DNA of 64,000 nucleotides, taken from Amnibacterium flavum (lineage in GTDB: Bacteria > Actinomycetota > Actinomycetes > Actinomycetales > Microbacteriaceae). The notes beneath the pieces are model-generated. The model saw only the letters and a list, made by a program, of their open reading frames with translations. It did no database searches and was not told where the DNA came from. The translations under genes were made by a program, and so were the position numbers. Location of the stretch: the NCBI RefSeq assembly GCF_003097495.1, contig NZ_QEOP01000001.1, positions 310,001 through 374,000 on the forward strand, read 5' to 3'. Of the stretch, positions 32,715-40,822 are shown in pieces. Position 1 is the stretch's first letter. Every line of letters begins with the position of its first letter.

Positions 32715-33650
32715 TCACTGCCAGAACTCGCCTATGCGGCCGGCGGCGGCCCGGCCCTGCTCGTAGCCGGCTCGGGCCGCAGGGATGCGAGCGGACAGTG
32801 CCGTCATGTTGTCGCCGAATGCCGCGAGCGAGGCACCGTCCGGCAGGATCGTCTCGACGCGACTGCCGCCCGCGCGGAGCTCTTCGAGCTGGGTCGCGAG
32901 CGGCGTGCCCCACTCCACCGGAGTGAGCACCCGACCGCCCAGGGGCGACAGCACGAGCACGCGCTCGGATCCGGCCGCCAGGTCGGCATTCTCACTCGAC
33001 CGCCGATAGCCGCCGTCGATGTAGAAGTGTTCGCCGATGCGGTAGGCGAAACCGCCGCCGGCCGTGCTCGCGGCGACGGCGTCCACCAGTCCCACGCCCG
33101 AATTCCCGTCGAACACGACCGGTTCGCCCGTGCGGGCGTCGACCGCCGTGAGGAGCACGCGGCGGTCCGGCCACTCGCGAGCGGAGAACCGGGCCTCCAC
33201 GGCAGCCCGCCATCGGTCGGTGATATCCGACGCCGCTGTCACCTCGAGCGCCATCTCGCCCATCCGTCGCCGGAGATCAGCAGCATCCGCAGATGATGCG
33301 ATCACCTCGGTCAGTCGACGCAGATGATCGGTTCCGGGCCCGGTGCCGTCGGGTCTCGCCCGCGTCGACGGCGGCGGGGCGGCGAGGAGTTCCGAGAAGA
33401 GCCGGGTCGCATCCGCACCGGCGAGCTGCGCCGCAGCCGTCGCGCCCGCCGAGGTTCCGACGGTCAGGTCGGCGCCGGTCACGTCGAGGCCGGCGTCGGC
33501 GAGACCGGCGAGGACTCCGATCAGCCAGGCGTTCCCGGCGGCTCCCCCGCCACCGAGGACCAGAGCCCGGCCGGCGCGGGCAGGAGGGTGGGGCAACCCG
33601 AACGGATTGGCCGGAGTGAATTGCAGGTCTGAAGTCGAGTAGGTGTCCAT
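32715..33650 (-). CDS. Patatin-like phospholipase
   Basis: A 311-residue Ser-Asp dyad lipase. The oxyanion-hole glycine loop is LVLGGGGAAGNAWLIGVL, the nucleophile elbow is VGTSAGATAA and the catalytic Asp lies in YIDGGYRR. No signal peptide or membrane segment is visible, so it is cytoplasmic or peripherally membrane-bound. Start ATG 33650 has AAAGG nearby, but that sequence is the 3' arm of a hairpin that follows a short leader ORF, suggesting regulated translation. A GTG at 33683 is the longer option. Confidence 0.92.
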   Translation of the reverse strand: MDTYSTSDLQFTPANPFGLPHPPARAGRALVLGGGGAAGNAWLIGVLAGLADAGLDVTGADLTVGTSAGATAAAQLAGADATRLFSELLAAPPPSTRARPDGTGPGTDHLRRLTEVIASSADAADLRRRMGEMALEVTAASDITDRWRAAVEARFSAREWPDRRVLLTAVDARTGEPVVFDGNSGVGLVDAVAASTAGGGFAYRIGEHFYIDGGYRRSSENADLAAGSERVLVLSPLGGRVLTPVEWGTPLATQLEELRAGGSRVETILPDGASLAAFGDNMTALSARIPAARAGYEQGRAAAGRIGEFWQ

Positions 33651-33651
33651 C

Positions 33652-33686
33652 GGAGTGCCTTTCGCGTGATGCGGAAAGGGCACTCC
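33652..33686 (-). promoter_or_regulatory. Hairpin sequestering the patatin ribosome-binding site
   Basis: In the mRNA, GGAGTGCCCTTT (33686-33675) pairs with AAAGGCACTCC (33662-33652), leaving one bulged base and a 12-nt loop. The 3' arm contains the AAAGG ribosome-binding site and ends 1 nt before the patatin ATG. The 5' arm starts 9 nt after the stop of the 19-codon leader ORF, close enough for a terminating ribosome to melt it. Confidence 0.7.
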
Positions 33687-33695
33687 CGGCGGCGA

Positions 33696-33755
33696 CTAGT
33701 TCAGCCGCGCGATCGTGGACTGCGAGGGAGCGCCCACTGCGGATACTGCGCTCAT
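33696..33755 (-). CDS. 19-codon leader ORF upstream of the patatin gene
   Basis: The ORF encodes MSAVSAVGAPSQSTIARLN and is preceded by AGGAGGTGA (33761-33769), a perfect nine-base match to the anti-Shine-Dalgarno sequence, five bases before the ATG. This is the best ribosome-binding site in the region. The peptide has no run of a single amino acid that would indicate classical attenuation, and no cleavage or export signal. It is followed at once by a hairpin that hides the patatin start. A translated regulatory leader is the best reading; a small functional peptide is possible. Confidence 0.65.
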   Translation of the reverse strand: MSAVSAVGAPSQSTIARLN

Positions 33756-33823
33756 GGGTCTCACCTCCTCTCGATCACGATCGTCGCGACGCTAACACGC
33801 CGCCGGGTCCACCACCAGAGAGA

Positions 33824-34474
33824 TCAGACGGCGATCTTCGAGGCCAGGAAGCGGCCGTGCTCGCGCGCGGTCACCTCGGCGGCCTCATGCAGCTCCTTGG
33901 CCATGTCCGTGAACTGGTCGAGGGCCGGGTTGACTCCCACCAGAGTGAACTCACGCTTCACCACGCGGAGGTCGGCACCCCAGACGTCGGCGATCACGCG
34001 CTTCATCCAGTCGGTGGAGTGATCCCAGCCGGCGCGGGGCGTGCCCGGCGAGTAGTTGCCTCCGAGGACGGTCGCGAGCACGGTCGGCTTGCCGGCGATC
34101 ACCGAGGGCGCTCCGGGTGCCATGCGCGGATCGGTGATCATGAGGTCGACCCAGGTCTTGAAGTGCTGCGAGACGCCGAAGTTGTAGAGCGGCACGGCGA
34201 ACAGGAGCGCGTCGGCCTGCTCGAGAGCATCGACATCGGCTGCGGCGAGCGCCATCGCCGCGCGCTGCGCCGGGGTGCGAGCGCCCTCAGGGGTCGCCCC
34301 GCCCGCCACCGCACTGGCCCATGCCGTCGCGGGGACCGGCTCGGTTCCGACGTGACGGCGGATGATCTCGGCCCCCGGGTCCTCCCGCAGCCACTCGGCT
34401 TCTACGACATCGCCCAGGGCTCGGCTCTGCGAGCCCTCTACGCGGATGCTGGCATCGAGACGGAACAGCTTCAT
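33824..34474 (-). CDS. FMN-dependent NAD(P)H azoreductase / quinone reductase
   Basis: A 216-residue flavodoxin-fold enzyme of the AzoR group: KLFRLDASIRVEGSQSRALG (FMN phosphate site), the family PLYNFGVSQHFKTWVD motif, and a late GGNYSPG loop. It reduces azo compounds or quinones by two electrons. It is divergent from the HxlR gene at 34554, a common pairing in which the regulator senses quinones or diamide-type stress. Confidence 0.92.
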   Translation of the reverse strand: MKLFRLDASIRVEGSQSRALGDVVEAEWLREDPGAEIIRRHVGTEPVPATAWASAVAGGATPEGARTPAQRAAMALAAADVDALEQADALLFAVPLYNFGVSQHFKTWVDLMITDPRMAPGAPSVIAGKPTVLATVLGGNYSPGTPRAGWDHSTDWMKRVIADVWGADLRVVKREFTLVGVNPALDQFTDMAKELHEAAEVTAREHGRFLASKIAV

Positions 34475-34540
34475 GAATCCTCCACTACGTGATGAGCAGT
34501 CGCTACGGAAAACAAAGTAACACTGAAAAACCTAGCATGG

Positions 34541-34546
34541 TAGATT
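34541..34546 (+). promoter_or_regulatory. -10 box of the second HxlR gene (leaderless)
   Basis: TAGATT ends 7 nt before the HxlR ATG at 34554, so transcription would begin at or one base before the start codon. No clear -35 box is seen at 17 bp, and no ribosome-binding site precedes the ATG. Confidence 0.5.
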
Positions 34547-34553
34547 CTTCGTC

Positions 34554-34895
34554 ATGGTCGACGTCGCGCAGGAGCATCGCTCGTGCAATGCGGCCATCAC
34601 GCTGGCCTTCTCGATCCTCGGAAAGCGCTGGAACGGCGTCATCGTCGGCGCGCTCGAGCAGGGTCCCGCGTCCTTCGTCGTCCTGCGCCGTGCCATCGGC
34701 GGGATCAGCGACACCGTCCTGTCCGAGCGCCTCGGCGAACTGGCCGAGGCGGGGCTCGTCCGGCGCACGGTGACCGAGGGGCCGCCGGTCTCGGTGTCCT
34801 ACGAGCTGACGCCAGGGGGTGCCGAGCTCACCCCGCTGCTCGATCAGATCGGCGAATGGGCGCGCAAGAACATGCGCCGCCCCGGCGCCGAGTAA
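34554..34895 (+). CDS. HxlR-family regulator
   Basis: A 113-residue winged-helix regulator: the N-terminal HRSCNAAITLAFSILGKRW carries the single Cys typical of redox- or aldehyde-sensing HxlR/YodB proteins, followed by FVVLRRAIGGISDTVLSERL and the wing LVRRTVTEGPPVSVSYELT. YodB/QorR-type members use this N-terminal Cys to sense quinones, and the divergent azoreductase is a matching target. Apparently translated without a leader. Confidence 0.92.
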   Translation: MVDVAQEHRSCNAAITLAFSILGKRWNGVIVGALEQGPASFVVLRRAIGGISDTVLSERLGELAEAGLVRRTVTEGPPVSVSYELTPGGAELTPLLDQIGEWARKNMRRPGAE

Positions 34896-34929
34896 CCGGC
34901 AATCACGACCGCTTCGTCCCGCAGCTGCG

Positions 34930-35508
34930 TCAATCGCGTCGGGCTGCCATCACACCTTTGATGTCGTCGGCGACAGCGCGGAGATCATCGCCGAGCTGGT
35001 GTCCGCCGGCGACGGTTCGAGTCACCGAACCCGGGATCGCCGCCGCATAGAGGTCTCGGTGGGCGAAGGGCACGATGTCGTCGTCCCGACTGGCGTAGAG
35101 GAATACGGCGGCTTCGGTCGGCAGAGCTTCGGCTACGCGGGGCGGCAGGTCGAATCCGTCTAATGTCCAGTCGGCGTCGCCGCCCGGGAACGGCACAGCG
35201 ATGAGGCAGACCGCGACCACCGATCGCTCGACCTCTTCCGCGGCCAGGTGAGCGAGCAATTGGAATCCACCGGCCGAATGACCGACGAGGACGGCGGGCC
35301 CACCGCCCGACGCCAGCGTCTCGGAGATGGTCCGCCTCCACGCGTCGCCGTCGGGGTCCTCCTCGTTCGGCATCACCGGATATCGCACGGCGAACCCGGC
35401 GCCGAGGTGTTCCGCGAGGCTCGCGGCGAGAACCGCGTCCTCGTCATGCGCACCGGCGCCGGCGCCCTGGATGAACACGACTTCGACGATGCCCGGTTCG
35501 GAGGGCAC
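34930..35508 (-). CDS. Small alpha/beta hydrolase
   Basis: A 192-residue hydrolase with opening VEVVFIQGAGAGAHDED, nucleophile elbow VLVGHSAGGFQLL, acid-containing strand FLYASRDDDIVPFAH and catalytic His in VAGGHQLGDD. Length and layout match compact YdeN/RBBP9-like or dienelactone-type hydrolases. It follows the MFS gene by 3 bp on the same strand, so it is probably co-transcribed and may act on the transported compound. Confidence 0.88.
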   Translation of the reverse strand: MPSEPGIVEVVFIQGAGAGAHDEDAVLAASLAEHLGAGFAVRYPVMPNEEDPDGDAWRRTISETLASGGGPAVLVGHSAGGFQLLAHLAAEEVERSVVAVCLIAVPFPGGDADWTLDGFDLPPRVAEALPTEAAVFLYASRDDDIVPFAHRDLYAAAIPGSVTRTVAGGHQLGDDLRAVADDIKGVMAARRD

Positions 35509-35511
35509 CGA

Positions 35512-36918
35512 TCAGCCCTCCGCCGGCTGGAGTCGCGCAGTCGAAGCAGGCGGCTCCTGATCCGAATCCCGGAGGTATTCCTGCGAGAGCATGCGGTACG
35601 GCTTGCTCATGAATGCGGCCAACGCGATGAGGACCATCGCGATGCCGGCGAAGAAGAACACCAGCGCGATGCCCCGGGCGTCCCCTTCACCCAGCAGCCA
35701 ACCCCAGGTGCGCTGCCCCTCGTCCGAGTCGAGCAGGGGGATGACTCCGAACTGGGCGATCGGCGCGATGAGGAACGACGTGACCGGTGCCGCCGCGGAC
35801 TCGAACGCCTGCGCGAACCCGAACACCCGGCCCTGCTTCTCGTAGGGCACGACGCGTTGAATGACGGTCTGCTCCGCCGCCTCCACAGCGGGGATGGTCA
35901 CGAGGTACAGGAAGATCCCGATGGCGTAGATCCACCACAACTCGCGGATCGTGAACAAGCTGCCGAGCACACCCATCACGATGACGAGGATGAGCATGGT
36001 GCGGATCGGGTTGCGCCCGAGCCCGAACTTCGCGACCAGGAGCCCTCCGACGATGAACCCGGTGGAGGCGACGCCGAGCACGGTGCCCCAGATCTGCACG
36101 GGGAAGAGCTCCAGGCCGTACGGGTCCATAAGCGCCATGTAGACGCCCCCGATGAGGTTGTTGAACATAGAGAAGATGATCAGCGCGAACAGAGCGGGGA
36201 CCGCTCGCACGGCGCGGATGCTTCCCGCGACATCGAACGTCGGCGGGCGCTCGCCATCGGCGTCTCGACGTTCCTCCTCGGGAATGCGGATGAAGGCGAG
36301 GTGCGCGAAGGCTAACCCGGTGAACACGATCGCGATGAGCAGCGTGCCCCCCATCCCGATGAAACCGATCGCGAGCCCGGAGAAGACGCTTGTCACGATG
36401 AACGCGACACCCTGGACCGTGCCGACCAGACCGTTCGCGTTGGCGTGCCGCTCCTCGGGCACCAGAAGCGTGACCGACGTCGAGAGGACGATGTTGCGCA
36501 TGTTCTCGATGACGGAGCCGAACAGGATGATCCCGGCGAAGAACCAGAACCACGGCTTGCCCAGATCGGAGAGGTCGCCCTCGGGTGCCGCGAGGTAGAT
36601 GACTCCTGCGACGAGAAAGGAGCCGAGGGTGACACTGCTGGAGAGGACGAGCACCAGGTGCTTGCGGTGGCGGTCGACGATCGAGCCGAAGAGGATGCCG
36701 AAGAAGGCGACGAACAGCATGTAGGTGCCGCCCACGATCCCGGTTGCGAGCACCGACTGAGTCTCGATGTACGCCCAGAAGGTGAGCCCGAACCAGAGGA
36801 AGCTCGTCGTGAGATTCGCGACCGCCGTATTGATCAGCACCTGCCTGAAGGTGCGCAGGTTGCGGCGGTTCAGCTGAGCTCTGTCGGCGTCAGCTGCGAT
36901 CGGTGTCGAATCGGTCAC
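35512..36918 (-). CDS. MFS transporter
   Basis: A 468-residue, roughly 12-helix major-facilitator protein of the drug-efflux type (TMR-like): GSIVDRHRKHLVLVLSS is the loop 2-3 motif, and the second-half equivalent lies near YEKQGRVFGFAQAF. The tail is polar. GTG 36918 was chosen because GAGGTGGGGG lies just upstream and the predicted transcript starts near 36935, after the alternative ATG at 36939. The promoter has a 19-bp operator-like palindrome. Substrate unknown; macrolide-type exporters are the nearest class by general appearance. Confidence 0.9.
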   Translation of the reverse strand: MTDSTPIAADADRAQLNRRNLRTFRQVLINTAVANLTTSFLWFGLTFWAYIETQSVLATGIVGGTYMLFVAFFGILFGSIVDRHRKHLVLVLSSSVTLGSFLVAGVIYLAAPEGDLSDLGKPWFWFFAGIILFGSVIENMRNIVLSTSVTLLVPEERHANANGLVGTVQGVAFIVTSVFSGLAIGFIGMGGTLLIAIVFTGLAFAHLAFIRIPEEERRDADGERPPTFDVAGSIRAVRAVPALFALIIFSMFNNLIGGVYMALMDPYGLELFPVQIWGTVLGVASTGFIVGGLLVAKFGLGRNPIRTMLILVIVMGVLGSLFTIRELWWIYAIGIFLYLVTIPAVEAAEQTVIQRVVPYEKQGRVFGFAQAFESAAAPVTSFLIAPIAQFGVIPLLDSDEGQRTWGWLLGEGDARGIALVFFFAGIAMVLIALAAFMSKPYRMLSQEYLRDSDQEPPASTARLQPAEG

Positions 36919-36941
36919 GCGTCGCCCCCACCTCGGCATCA

Positions 36942-36966
36942 ATCCTAATGTGCACACTGTACACAT
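36942..36966 (-). promoter_or_regulatory. MFS promoter with 19-bp near-palindrome
   Basis: TAGGAT (36942-36947, minus strand) is a good -10 box. Immediately upstream, 36948-36966 reads ATGTGCACACTGTACACAT, symmetric except for two base pairs and the centre. It would occupy the promoter spacer, so it probably binds a repressor encoded elsewhere; none of the adjacent genes is a matching regulator. Confidence 0.6.
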
Positions 36967-37019
36967 CAAGCTCGGGGGAAGACAGGGGCAACGCGCGCGA
37001 GTTCGACCCGCGGTAGCGA

Positions 37020-37373
37020 TCAGGCGGGCTGCCAGAGCTCGATCCGGTTGCCCTCGGGATCGGTCACCCAGCCGAAACGGCCGACGCCCTCCATGTCCTG
37101 GATCTCGTCCGCTACATCTGCGCCGACCGCGCGCAGCTGCTCGAGCATCGCGTCAAGGTCCCGCACCCGGAAGTTGAGCATCGTCTGCTGCGTCGACGAG
37201 CCGAAGTAGTCGCTGTCCGGCTCGAAAGCCGCGAACACCGTCGGTCCGGCGGACTGCTGCCACATGCCGTAGTGGTCGGAGTCGAGTCCGAGGTTGTCGC
37301 GGTACCAGGCGGTGAGCGCCGCCGGGTCCGATGCGCGGAGGAAGTAGCCGCCGATGCCGAGTACGCGTTCCAT
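37020..37373 (-). CDS. VOC-family (glyoxalase/bleomycin-resistance-like) protein
   Basis: A 117-residue single VOC module: VLGIGGYFLRASDPAALTAW, a central FAAFEPDSDYFGSS strand, LNFRVRDLDAMLEQL and terminal GWVTDPEGNRIELWQPA, with the Glu ligand in RIELW. Many members are glyoxalases, dioxygenases or drug-binding proteins. The function here is not evident. It is divergent from the HicB-like gene. Confidence 0.88.
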   Translation of the reverse strand: MERVLGIGGYFLRASDPAALTAWYRDNLGLDSDHYGMWQQSAGPTVFAAFEPDSDYFGSSTQQTMLNFRVRDLDAMLEQLRAVGADVADEIQDMEGVGRFGWVTDPEGNRIELWQPA

Positions 37374-37446
37374 TTCCGTAGCGTCGCACGTACAGATGCG
37401 TGCCGGCCAGGGGCCGCCAGCTCGTCGAATGCATCCGTTCCGAACG

Positions 37447-37496
37447 TGACACCACTTGCGCTTGACGTGACACCATAGTGGTGTCATATTGGTGGC
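37447..37496 (+). promoter_or_regulatory. Promoter with palindrome filling the -35/-10 spacer
   Basis: TTGACG (37462-37467) and CATATT (37485-37490) are separated by exactly 17 bp. That spacer plus two flanking bases is a perfect 19-bp palindrome, TGACACCATAGTGGTGTCA (37468-37486). A further TGACACCA half-site lies at 37447-37454, and TTGGTGGCA follows at 37489-37497. Transcription should start at the ATG of the HicB-like gene (37497), giving a leaderless mRNA. The RHH domain of that gene makes it the likely autorepressor. Confidence 0.8.
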
Positions 37497-37985
37497 ATGG
37501 ATCTCGGACCTTATGTCGGCGACCTCCAGCAGCAGCTGGTCGACGCCGCAGCGAACGGCGCGGAAGACACCCGCGCCGCCGCCGAACGACTGACCGCAGC
37601 ACTCGACGCCGCAACGCGTCTGGTGCTGCTCGATGCGCTCTCCGCCGCGGCGGGTGAGATCACTCGCGACCTCGCGCCCGGTTCGGTCGACCTCCGACTG
37701 AGGGGGCGAGAGATCGAGTTCGTCGTGACAGCGCCGACCGCCGATACCGAGACCGACGACCTGCCCGCCGCACCGATCGACATCGACGAGGCCAGCACGT
37801 CGCGCACCACACTCCGCCTTCCCGATGCCCTCAAGGCGAGAGTCGACGAGGCAGCCGCCGCAGACGGCCTGTCCGTGAACGCATGGCTGGTCCGTGCGAT
37901 CGCGACCGCACTCCAACCCCGCCAACGCAGATCCGCCCAGCGCTCCCTGAAGACCGGCGACAGCTTCGCCGGGTGGGCCCGCTAA
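37497..37985 (+). CDS. HicB-like ribbon-helix-helix protein
   Basis: A 162-residue protein annotated in many actinobacteria as a HicB-family antitoxin. The N-terminal 90 residues are an Ala/Asp-rich domain resembling a partial HicB fold. The C-terminus is a ribbon-helix-helix DNA-binding domain (TTLRLPDALKARVDEAAAAD, LSVNAWLVRAIATAL). No HicA toxin is present; instead a DUF4097 and a DrrA/DrrB ABC pair follow. It therefore more likely acts as the autoregulator of that exporter cassette, consistent with the palindrome in its promoter. Confidence 0.82.
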   Translation: MDLGPYVGDLQQQLVDAAANGAEDTRAAAERLTAALDAATRLVLLDALSAAAGEITRDLAPGSVDLRLRGREIEFVVTAPTADTETDDLPAAPIDIDEASTSRTTLRLPDALKARVDEAAAADGLSVNAWLVRAIATALQPRQRRSAQRSLKTGDSFAGWAR

Positions 37986-38060
37986 CCGCACACATCACTT
38001 TCACGAGCTCCGCGCGCCGCGGGGCCCGCCAGTCACGCCCAGAGAAAGGGAGGCGTCAGC

Positions 38061-38906
38061 ATGCCCACCTACGAAACCCCCACCCCGATCGACGTCGCGA
38101 TCAAGCTGCCCGTCGGCAGCATCCGGATCATCGCCGGCGAGCGCGCCGACACGGTGGTCACGGTGTCACCCACCGACCCCGGCAAGACTTCCGATCGCCG
38201 GGGAGCCGAGGAGACCAGCGTCGACTTCGACGGCCGGCGTCTCACCGTCACGGGACCCAAGCCGCGGGCGTCGTGGATCGGTCCCTCCGAGTCCATCGAC
38301 GTGCTCGTCGAGCTGCCCGCCGGGTCCCGCCTCACCGCCGAAATCTCGGTCGGAGGAGTACAGACCACCGGCCGACTGGGCGCCACGCGCATCAAGGCCG
38401 CGTTGGGGTCCGTCGACCTCGACCGCACCGGCGACCTCTGGCTCCGCGCGGGGCACGGGAGCGCCGCGGTCGGCACAGCTCAGGGCGCCGTCGAGGTCAC
38501 GGCTGACCACGGTCAGATCCGGATCGGGAAGGTGACCGGCGATGCGATCCTCAAGGCCTCGCACGGCTCCGTCCAGGTCGGCGAGTCCGGAGGCGACATC
38601 GAGGCGAAGCTCTCCTACGGCGACCTCGACATCACCACCGCGCTCGGCTCGGTGACAGCCAAGACCGCCTACGGCAGCATTCAGCTGCGCGAGGTGTCGG
38701 GCGGCTCCATCGAGGTCGAGAGCGGGTTCGGCCAGGTCACCATCGGCGTGAGGCCGGGCGTGCCCGCGTGGCTCGACGTCTCCTCGAAATCCGGGCGGGT
38801 GCGCAACGAGCTCGACGCCGATCGCGGACCCGAGTCGACGGAGCAGACGGTCGCCGTGCGCGCCCGCACCCAGTTCGGCGACGTCCTCATCCAGCGCGCG
38901 GCCTGA
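38061..38906 (+). CDS. DUF4097 beta-strand repeat protein
   Basis: A 281-residue protein made of repeated short strands with the pattern GxVxV/GxIxI (for example GSVDLDRTGDLWLRAGHGS, GQIRIGKVTGDAILKASHGS, GDLDITTALGS), forming a right-handed beta-helix-like DUF4097 domain. There is no signal peptide or membrane helix. Its function is unknown. DUF4097 proteins are often cotranscribed with ABC exporters or anti-sigma-like membrane proteins. AAAGGGAGG precedes the start. Confidence 0.88.
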   Translation: MPTYETPTPIDVAIKLPVGSIRIIAGERADTVVTVSPTDPGKTSDRRGAEETSVDFDGRRLTVTGPKPRASWIGPSESIDVLVELPAGSRLTAEISVGGVQTTGRLGATRIKAALGSVDLDRTGDLWLRAGHGSAAVGTAQGAVEVTADHGQIRIGKVTGDAILKASHGSVQVGESGGDIEAKLSYGDLDITTALGSVTAKTAYGSIQLREVSGGSIEVESGFGQVTIGVRPGVPAWLDVSSKSGRVRNELDADRGPESTEQTVAVRARTQFGDVLIQRAA

Positions 38907-38939
38907 CCCGGCCATCCCGATAGAGAGACAGCAACGGTC

Positions 38940-39902
38940 ATGGCAACTCCCGCCATCGCGGTCAGCGGACTGCGCAAGTCGTACGGCGACAAGGTCGTGC
39001 TCGACGGTGTCGACCTCGTGGTCCCCGCCGGAACGATCACCGCTCTTCTCGGCCCGAACGGCGCCGGCAAGACCACGACGGTGCACATCCTCAGCACCCT
39101 CTTGCGCCCGGATGGCGGAACGGCGTCGGTCGACGGCGCCGATGTCGTCCGCGACCCCGACACCGTTCGCGCTTCGATCGGCCTCACCGGTCAGTTCTCC
39201 GCGGTCGACGGGCTGCTCACCGGCGAGGAGAACCTGCTGCTGATGGCTCGCCTCCGCCACCTCGGAGCCGCCCGGTCCAAGACGCGGGTGGCCGAGCTGC
39301 TCGAGCAGTTCGACCTCGTGGAGGCGGCCCGCAAGCCGCTCGCGACCTACTCGGGTGGGATGCGGCGTCGTCTCGATCTCGCGATGACCCTGGTGTCGAC
39401 ACCGAGCGTGATCTTCCTCGACGAGCCGACGACGGGCCTCGACCCGCGCAGTCGGCACACCATGTGGGACATCGTGCGCGACCTCGTCGCCGAGGGCACG
39501 ACAGTGCTGCTCACGACGCAGTACCTCGAAGAGGCCGACGAACTCGCCGACCGGATCGCCGTACTCGACGGAGGCCGCATCGTTGCGGACGGAACCCCCG
39601 ACGAGCTCAAACGGCTCGTGCCCGGCGGGCATCTCCGGCTGCGGTTCGCGGACGACTCCGCCCTCGACTCCGCCGCGCATCTCCTCGCCGGGTCGGCCCG
39701 CGACGATTCCGCGCTCACCCTCACCGTTCCGAGCGATGGCAGCGTCGACGCCCTGCGGGCGGTCCTCGACACCCTCGCCACGCCGCAGATCGAGGTCGTC
39801 GACCTCAGCATCCACACTCCCGACCTCGACGACGTCTTCTTCGCCCTCACCGGCAAGACGGAGCGCCCGGGACTGACCGACACGAAGGGATCCGAATCAT
39901 GA
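38940..39902 (+). CDS. DrrA-type ABC exporter ATPase
   Basis: A 320-residue ATPase with Walker A GPNGAGKTTTVHIL, signature YSGGMRRRLDLAM, Walker B VIFLDEPTTGLDPRSR, H-loop TTQYLEEADELADRI and the DUF4162 C-terminal extension found in daunorubicin-resistance ATPases. Probably exports a hydrophobic compound together with the permease, whose start it overlaps by 4 bp. Confidence 0.95.
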   Translation: MATPAIAVSGLRKSYGDKVVLDGVDLVVPAGTITALLGPNGAGKTTTVHILSTLLRPDGGTASVDGADVVRDPDTVRASIGLTGQFSAVDGLLTGEENLLLMARLRHLGAARSKTRVAELLEQFDLVEAARKPLATYSGGMRRRLDLAMTLVSTPSVIFLDEPTTGLDPRSRHTMWDIVRDLVAEGTTVLLTTQYLEEADELADRIAVLDGGRIVADGTPDELKRLVPGGHLRLRFADDSALDSAAHLLAGSARDDSALTLTVPSDGSVDALRAVLDTLATPQIEVVDLSIHTPDLDDVFFALTGKTERPGLTDTKGSES

Positions 39903-40735
39903 CCGCCCTTACCGCGAGCCGTCCGCCGGTCGCTCCATCGCGCCGACGGTCCCATGTCGTCGCCGATGCCGTCACCATGCTGCGGCGCAACCTGCTGCAC
40001 ATGATCCGCTACCCCGGACTCTCGCTGTTCACGATCATCGGGCCGGTCGTCGCGCTGCTGCTCGTGGTCTTCGTCTTCGGCGGCACTCTGGGTGCGGGCC
40101 TGCCCGGGGTCGATCCGGAGGGCGGCCGTGAGGCGTACATCGCCTACGTCCTTCCCGGGATCCTCGCGATCACGATCGCCGGCACGGCGGGGGGAATCGC
40201 GATCACCATCTCGATGGACATGACCGAGGGCATCACGGCCCGGTTCCGCACCATGGCGATCTCGCGCGCGTCGGTGCTCGCCGGGCACGTGCTGGGGAAC
40301 ACGATCCAGGGGATCATCGCCGTGGCCCTCGTCCTCGCGGTGGGACTGCTGATCGGGTTCCGCCCCACGGCCGGGCCGCTGGAGTGGCTCGCCGCCGCAG
40401 GAGTCGTCGCACTGATCGCCTTCGCGATCAGCTGGATCGGCCTCGCGATGGGCATCCAGGCGAAGTCGGTCGAGACGGCGAGCAACCTGCCGCTCATCCT
40501 GACGTTCCTGCCTCTGCTCGGCAGTGGCTTCGTGCCGACCGACTCGATGCCTGCGGGCCTGCAGGAGTTCGCCCGGTATCAGCCGTTCACGCCGTTCATC
40601 GAGACGATCCGCGGCCTGCTGCTCGGGACTCCCCTCGGCTGGAACCCGGCGCTCGCGATCGGCTGGGCTGTGCTGTTCGTGCTGGTCGGATACATCTGGT
40701 CGACGGCGATCTACGAGCGCAAATCGGTGCGCTGA
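39899..40735 (+). CDS. DrrB-type ABC-2 permease
   Basis: A 278-residue membrane protein with six helices: MIRYPGLSLFTIIGPVVALL at the N-terminus, GTAGGIAITISMDMTEGITARFRTM-type loop in the middle (IMDMTEG-like), GSGFVPTDSMPAGLQEFARY and a final helix ending TSAIYERK-like (WSTAIYERKSVR). Forms the membrane part of the exporter with the upstream ATPase. Translationally coupled (ATGA). Confidence 0.94.
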   Translation: MTALTASRPPVAPSRRRSHVVADAVTMLRRNLLHMIRYPGLSLFTIIGPVVALLLVVFVFGGTLGAGLPGVDPEGGREAYIAYVLPGILAITIAGTAGGIAITISMDMTEGITARFRTMAISRASVLAGHVLGNTIQGIIAVALVLAVGLLIGFRPTAGPLEWLAAAGVVALIAFAISWIGLAMGIQAKSVETASNLPLILTFLPLLGSGFVPTDSMPAGLQEFARYQPFTPFIETIRGLLLGTPLGWNPALAIGWAVLFVLVGYIWSTAIYERKSVR

Positions 40736-40741
40736 CGGGAG

Positions 40742-40780
40742 CCGCTCCTCCGCCGGACGGGAAGTCAGGTGGAGGAGCGG
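40742..40780. terminator. Convergent terminator between DrrB-type permease and Hsp20
   Basis: Perfect 10-bp arms CCGCTCCTCC/GGAGGAGCGG with a 19-nt loop in the gap between the two converging genes. Confidence 0.7.
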
Positions 40781-40822
40781 ATCCGCAGCCCCGCGCCCGT
40801 CGAGCGCAGGGCCTCTTATCGA

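Noticed and set aside
33696-33755. The 19-residue peptide as a RiPP precursor.
   Set aside because: No modifying enzyme, leader-cleaving protease or peptide exporter is adjacent, and the hairpin arrangement fits a regulatory leader better.
37497-37985. A HicAB toxin-antitoxin module.
   Set aside because: No HicA-like small toxin ORF precedes or follows; the gene is instead linked to DUF4097 and an ABC exporter.
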